Shown one piece after another: positions 5,636 through 8,227 of a DNA stretch of 8,227 nt. The stretch lies in contig JBDRHL010000247.1 in assembly GCA_043816955.1 (NCBI GenBank), positions 1 to 8,227 of the forward strand, given 5' to 3'. The position numbers and the translations under genes were made by a program. Origin of the DNA: JBDRHL01 sp043816955 (GTDB taxonomy: Bacteria > Planctomycetota > Phycisphaerae > Sedimentisphaerales > CAYZTY01). The notes under the pieces were generated by a model. It did no database searches and was not told the origin of the DNA. It saw nothing but the letters and a program-made list of their open reading frames with translations. Positions within the stretch are counted from its first letter, which is position 1, and the number at the start of each line of letters is the position of its first letter.

Positions 5636-6617
5636 ATACACCAACAAACATAGATTTTACACTCGCGGCAATTTTTTCAGGATTTGGTATGGTAGCTTTT
5701 TCCAATACCGGTGAAAATGGTATGGGCGTATCCAAAGAACCAACGCGAGCCACGGGACATTCAAGCAAATCAAAACCCTGCTCCATAATGCGAGCACTAA
5801 TCTCAGCACCGACACCAAAGCTTTTGTGCCCTTCTTCGACAACGATCAGGCGGCCTGTCCTTTCAACTGAATCGAGAATTGTATCAATATCAAGCGGACT
5901 TATCGTCCGAAGATTAATTACTTCACAATTAAGCCCCTCTTTTGCTAAGTCTTCCGCAGCCTGCTGAGCCATAAGTAACTGTCGTGAATAGCTGGCAATA
6001 GTAGCATCACTGCCCGTCCTGACCACATCGGCCTTGCCGATCGGCAGAACATAGTCGGTCTCGTCGGGCACCTGGCCCTTGTTGCTGTAGAGCAGCTTAT
6101 GTTCAATAAACAAAACCGGGTTATCGCTGCGGATAGCGGCTTTTAACAGACCCTTCGCATCAGCCGGTGTGGCCGGCATTACCACTTGTAAGCCTGGCAC
6201 ATGAGCAAACCACACCTCAAGGCTCTGCGAATGCTGTGAAGCATAGCTTTTGCCGGCACCACCCTGAGTCCTTATCACAAGAGGCACCTTTACCTGTCCG
6301 CCAAGCATATAACGAACTTTTGCAACCTGGTTGACAATCTGGTCCATACAGCACGTAGTAAAATCGATGAACATTATTTCAACTATCGGCCGCAGGCCTG
6401 TCAAAGCTGCACCAAGCCCTGCTCCGATAATAGCAGCTTCGCTTATTGGCGTGTCGATAACCCGGTCGGGGCCGAACTTATCGTAGACCCCTCTTGTCGC
6501 CGCCATCGCCCCGCCGAACCTGCCCACATCCTCACCCAGGAGCAGAACTGTCGAGTCCCGCTGCATCTCTTCAATTATTGCCTGAGCTATCGCATCACGG
6601 TATGCAATTTTCGCCAT
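5634..6617 (-). CDS. Thiamine-dependent 2-oxoacid/acetoin dehydrogenase E1 component, beta subunit
   Basis: Predicted 327-aa E1-beta (transketolase-like pyrimidine-binding domain plus C-terminal transketolase domain), a normal length. With the alpha subunit it would form the alpha2beta2 E1 that decarboxylates a 2-oxo acid, or cleaves an acyloin/diketone, and passes the acyl group to a lipoyl arm. Visible motifs: LLLGEDVG (26-32); DTPISE with E60, the expected thiamine-activating glutamate; MFIDF...DQIVNQ (82-97); QHSQSLEVWFAHVPGL (128-143); and VINLRTISPLD in the C-terminal half. The MFxDF...DQIxNQxAK and QHSQSL patterns resemble the AcoB/PdhB group. ATG 6617 is preferred because CAGG lies 8 nt upstream and the protein then begins MAKIAYRDAI as is usual; an in-frame TTG at 6635 is less likely. 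It lies 23 nt after the alpha gene. Substrate is not deducible; pyruvate, acetoin or a sugar-derived 2-oxo acid are all possible. Confidence 0.9.
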   Translation of the reverse strand: MAKIAYRDAIAQAIIEEMQRDSTVLLLGEDVGRFGGAMAATRGVYDKFGPDRVIDTPISEAAIIGAGLGAALTGLRPIVEIMFIDFTTCCMDQIVNQVAKVRYMLGGQVKVPLVIRTQGGAGKSYASQHSQSLEVWFAHVPGLQVVMPATPADAKGLLKAAIRSDNPVLFIEHKLLYSNKGQVPDETDYVLPIGKADVVRTGSDATIASYSRQLLMAQQAAEDLAKEGLNCEVINLRTISPLDIDTILDSVERTGRLIVVEEGHKSFGVGAEISARIMEQGFDLLECPVARVGSLDTPIPFSPVLEKATIPNPEKIAASVKSMFVGV

Positions 6618-6640
6618 CTCAAAAACCTGACTCAAATGCG

Positions 6641-7600
6641 TTATTTGCTGAATATGTATTTCATTACGTCTTCGCCAGCCGGAAACGCCGATTTCTTAGC
6701 AAAACTTACCGCGTCCCGGACTTCTTTGCCAACCTCGGTTTCCATCGCTTTAATCCCTTCGTTGCTTACGATTGCTTCGCCGAGAAGATACGACTTAAAC
6801 CTAGCTACCGGACATTTCTTCTTCCATTGCTCTTCCTCTTCTCTGGTACGGTATGACCGATTGTCTGATGCCCCATGACCATACCAGCGATAGGTGATCG
6901 CCTCAATTAATGAAGGGCCGTCACCGGCCCGTGCTCTTTCAATTGCCTTGTTGGCTTCTTGATTAACCGCCAATACATCATTGCCGTCTACTACGCAACC
7001 CGGCATATTATACGCTGAGGCCCTTGAGCCGATCGATTTACCAGCCAAAGTGTCCCTAATATTGGTGCTCAAGCCGTATTGATTGTTTTCACAAACCCAC
7101 ACGACCGGCAACTTCAACATACTTGCCATGTTCAGCGATTCGTGAAATGTTCCGATATTGCTTGCTGCATCGCCGAAAAAACAAACGGTGACCGCGTCTT
7201 TTTTCTGATATACGCTTGATAACCCCGCCCCTAGAGCAATCGGCAGGCCTCCTCCGACAATACCATTAGCTCCAATGATATTCAAATTGACGTCGGCAAT
7301 ATGCATTGAACCGCCTCGGCCGCGGCAATATCCTGTTTCCCTGCCGAGTATCTCAGCCAGCATGCGGTTCATATTCGCACCCTTAGCCAAGACATGCCCA
7401 TGACCGCGATGCGTTGTCAACAGATAATCCCGCTCCTTCAACGTATAGCAGACACCGACAGCCACAGCCTCCTGGCCAACGGAAAGATGCGGGCTCATTC
7501 CAGGTACTTCCCCATTCAAATACATCTGATACAGGTTCTCTTCAAAATATCTGATCCGCATCATCTGGCGAAACATCTCAATATAATCATTTTTTTTCAT
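6641..7600 (-). CDS. Thiamine-dependent 2-oxoacid/acetoin dehydrogenase E1 component, alpha subunit
   Basis: Predicted 319-aa E1-alpha, within the usual 315-335 aa of AcoA/PdhA proteins. The thiamine-diphosphate/Mg motif is clear: FGDAASNIGTFHESLNMAS (142-160), running to CENNQYG (170-176). Upstream, HLSVGQEAVAVG (38-49), THRGHGH (63-69) and GRGGSMHIAD (94-103) match the family, and YRWYGHGASDNRSYR (237-251) corresponds to the phosphorylation-loop region of E1-alpha. The set looks catalytically complete, so the truncated E2 downstream is not part of a general decay of the operon. The start is ambiguous among GTG-GTG-ATG at 7606, 7603 and 7600; ATG 7600 is listed, although no strong ribosome site precedes it. 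It follows the SIS gene by about 12 nt at most, so the two are probably co-translated. AcoA-like is my best subfamily guess; substrate unknown. Confidence 0.9.
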   Translation of the reverse strand: MKKNDYIEMFRQMMRIRYFEENLYQMYLNGEVPGMSPHLSVGQEAVAVGVCYTLKERDYLLTTHRGHGHVLAKGANMNRMLAEILGRETGYCRGRGGSMHIADVNLNIIGANGIVGGGLPIALGAGLSSVYQKKDAVTVCFFGDAASNIGTFHESLNMASMLKLPVVWVCENNQYGLSTNIRDTLAGKSIGSRASAYNMPGCVVDGNDVLAVNQEANKAIERARAGDGPSLIEAITYRWYGHGASDNRSYRTREEEEQWKKKCPVARFKSYLLGEAIVSNEGIKAMETEVGKEVRDAVSFAKKSAFPAGEDVMKYIFSK

Positions 7601-7612
7601 CACCACAAATTG

Positions 7613-8227
7613 TTATCCCGTAAGTTCCGTTCTGTTTTGTACAAGTTTTTTCAGTTCATCCGCTACCGCGTGGTTTATAGCCAGGTGAACGTCTTCTATT
7701 TGCACCATTTTGTTCGATGGTACCACGATGCAAATATCAGCGACTTCTTTGGCTTTGCCACCGCCTTTGCCAGACAGGCATATGGTTGTGGCACCATGTT
7801 CTCTGGCCACCTCAAAAGCCAACAGAATGTTCGGGCTATTACCCGAGCCGCTGACACCGATCACAACATCCCCTTCATCACACCAGTTTTTAAGCTGCTC
7901 ACTGAAGACACGATCATAGCCGAGATCATTGGCTAGGCCGGTCAAAAACGAGACCGAATCATTCAGGCACATCGTGCGAAACCGCTTTTCTGACACAACC
8001 TCATCTTTAGTATCCGAGCTTGTGGTGTGCTTGGCGATGTCGTTAATCATGTGGGCGGCAGTGTTAGCATGGCCTCCATTGCCCATGGTAAAAACCTGCT
8101 TACCCTCTGTGTATGCCTTGTAAAGCACCGCCACCATCCGTGCTATTTGCTGTGTATCCAGCTTACTGAACGTTTCGGAAAGCCTGCAAAAATACTGGCT
8201 TAACCCGACCTTGAAACGCCCAATGTC
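7613..8227 (-). CDS. SIS-domain sugar-phosphate isomerase (GmhA/DiaA-like), 5' end outside window
   Basis: The frame is open from the stop at 7613 to the window edge, giving 204 aa, close to a full SIS protein of 190-215 aa; only a few N-terminal residues are probably missing. An internal ATG at 8137 is not the start, because the upstream residues YFCRLSETFSKLD fit the family's N-terminal helix. SIS hallmarks: GKQVFTMGNGGHANTAAHMIND, LANDLGYDRVFSEQLKNW, GDVVIGVSGSGNSPNILLAF, ATTICLSGKGGGKAKEVAD, IVVPSNKMVQIEDVH and the following AINH. This is the pattern of phosphoheptose isomerase GmhA and the initiation-associating protein DiaA. The C-terminal His pair (VH...NH) fits the catalytic His of GmhA, while the HFAEEL segment that carries the GmhA glutamate reads HMINDI here. 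It probably isomerises a sugar phosphate that feeds the cluster (inference), since no LPS-heptose genes are visible. Confidence 0.87.
   Translation of the reverse strand, partial: DIGRFKVGLSQYFCRLSETFSKLDTQQIARMVAVLYKAYTEGKQVFTMGNGGHANTAAHMINDIAKHTTSSDTKDEVVSEKRFRTMCLNDSVSFLTGLANDLGYDRVFSEQLKNWCDEGDVVIGVSGSGNSPNILLAFEVAREHGATTICLSGKGGGKAKEVADICIVVPSNKMVQIEDVHLAINHAVADELKKLVQNRTELTG

Noticed and set aside
7394..7936. 180-codon + strand open frame opposite the E1-alpha/SIS junction
   Set aside because: It is antisense to two well-supported genes and its translation has no recognisable motif or membrane pattern.
1..8227. CRISPR arrays, tRNA genes, insertion sequences or attachment sites
   Set aside because: No regularly spaced repeats, cloverleaf-like segments, transposase frames or flanking direct repeats were seen; coding density is almost complete.

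Overview
This window looks like part of an accessory carbon-catabolism locus from a bacterium. Base composition is moderate and the genes are tightly packed with ordinary Shine-Dalgarno sites. Some of the families here (uroporphyrinogen-decarboxylase-like proteins, divergent uronate isomerases, acetoin-dehydrogenase-like E1 subunits) remind me of uncultured anaerobic Planctomycetota (Phycisphaerae-like) or related PVC bacteria. That placement is a low-confidence guess, because no rRNA or other phylogenetic marker is present.

Layout: the left edge (2-259, + strand) holds the 3' end of a uroporphyrinogen-decarboxylase-superfamily gene. It converges on an eight-gene cluster that fills the rest of the window on the - strand. 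Read in transcription order from the right edge, the cluster encodes: a SIS-domain sugar-phosphate isomerase (GmhA-like, 5' end outside the window); the alpha and beta subunits of a thiamine-diphosphate 2-oxoacid/acetoin dehydrogenase E1; a short lipoyl plus E3-binding-domain protein with no acyltransferase catalytic domain; a RuBisCO-like protein (form IV type); a class II fructose-bisphosphate-aldolase-like protein; a PfkB-family sugar kinase; and a divergent uronate-isomerase-like amidohydrolase. Gaps are 2 to 34 nt except one of 94 nt between the RuBisCO-like and aldolase genes, so a single transcript is likely. Its promoter lies beyond position 8227.

How it may work together (inference): isomerase, kinase, RuBisCO-like enzyme and aldolase form a plausible route for a sugar or sugar acid. 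RuBisCO-like proteins are already known to act on 3-oxo-isoapionate 4-phosphate in D-apiose catabolism. The unusual part is the E1 plus 'headless E2' (lipoyl and E3-binding domains only) encoded directly upstream of the RuBisCO-like gene, in the place where an acyltransferase domain would normally be encoded. This suggests that a C-C-cleaving thiamine reaction feeds, or is fed by, the RuBisCO-like/aldolase chemistry, possibly without CoA as acceptor. I do not recognise this combination as a described pathway, and it is the most interesting candidate in the window.
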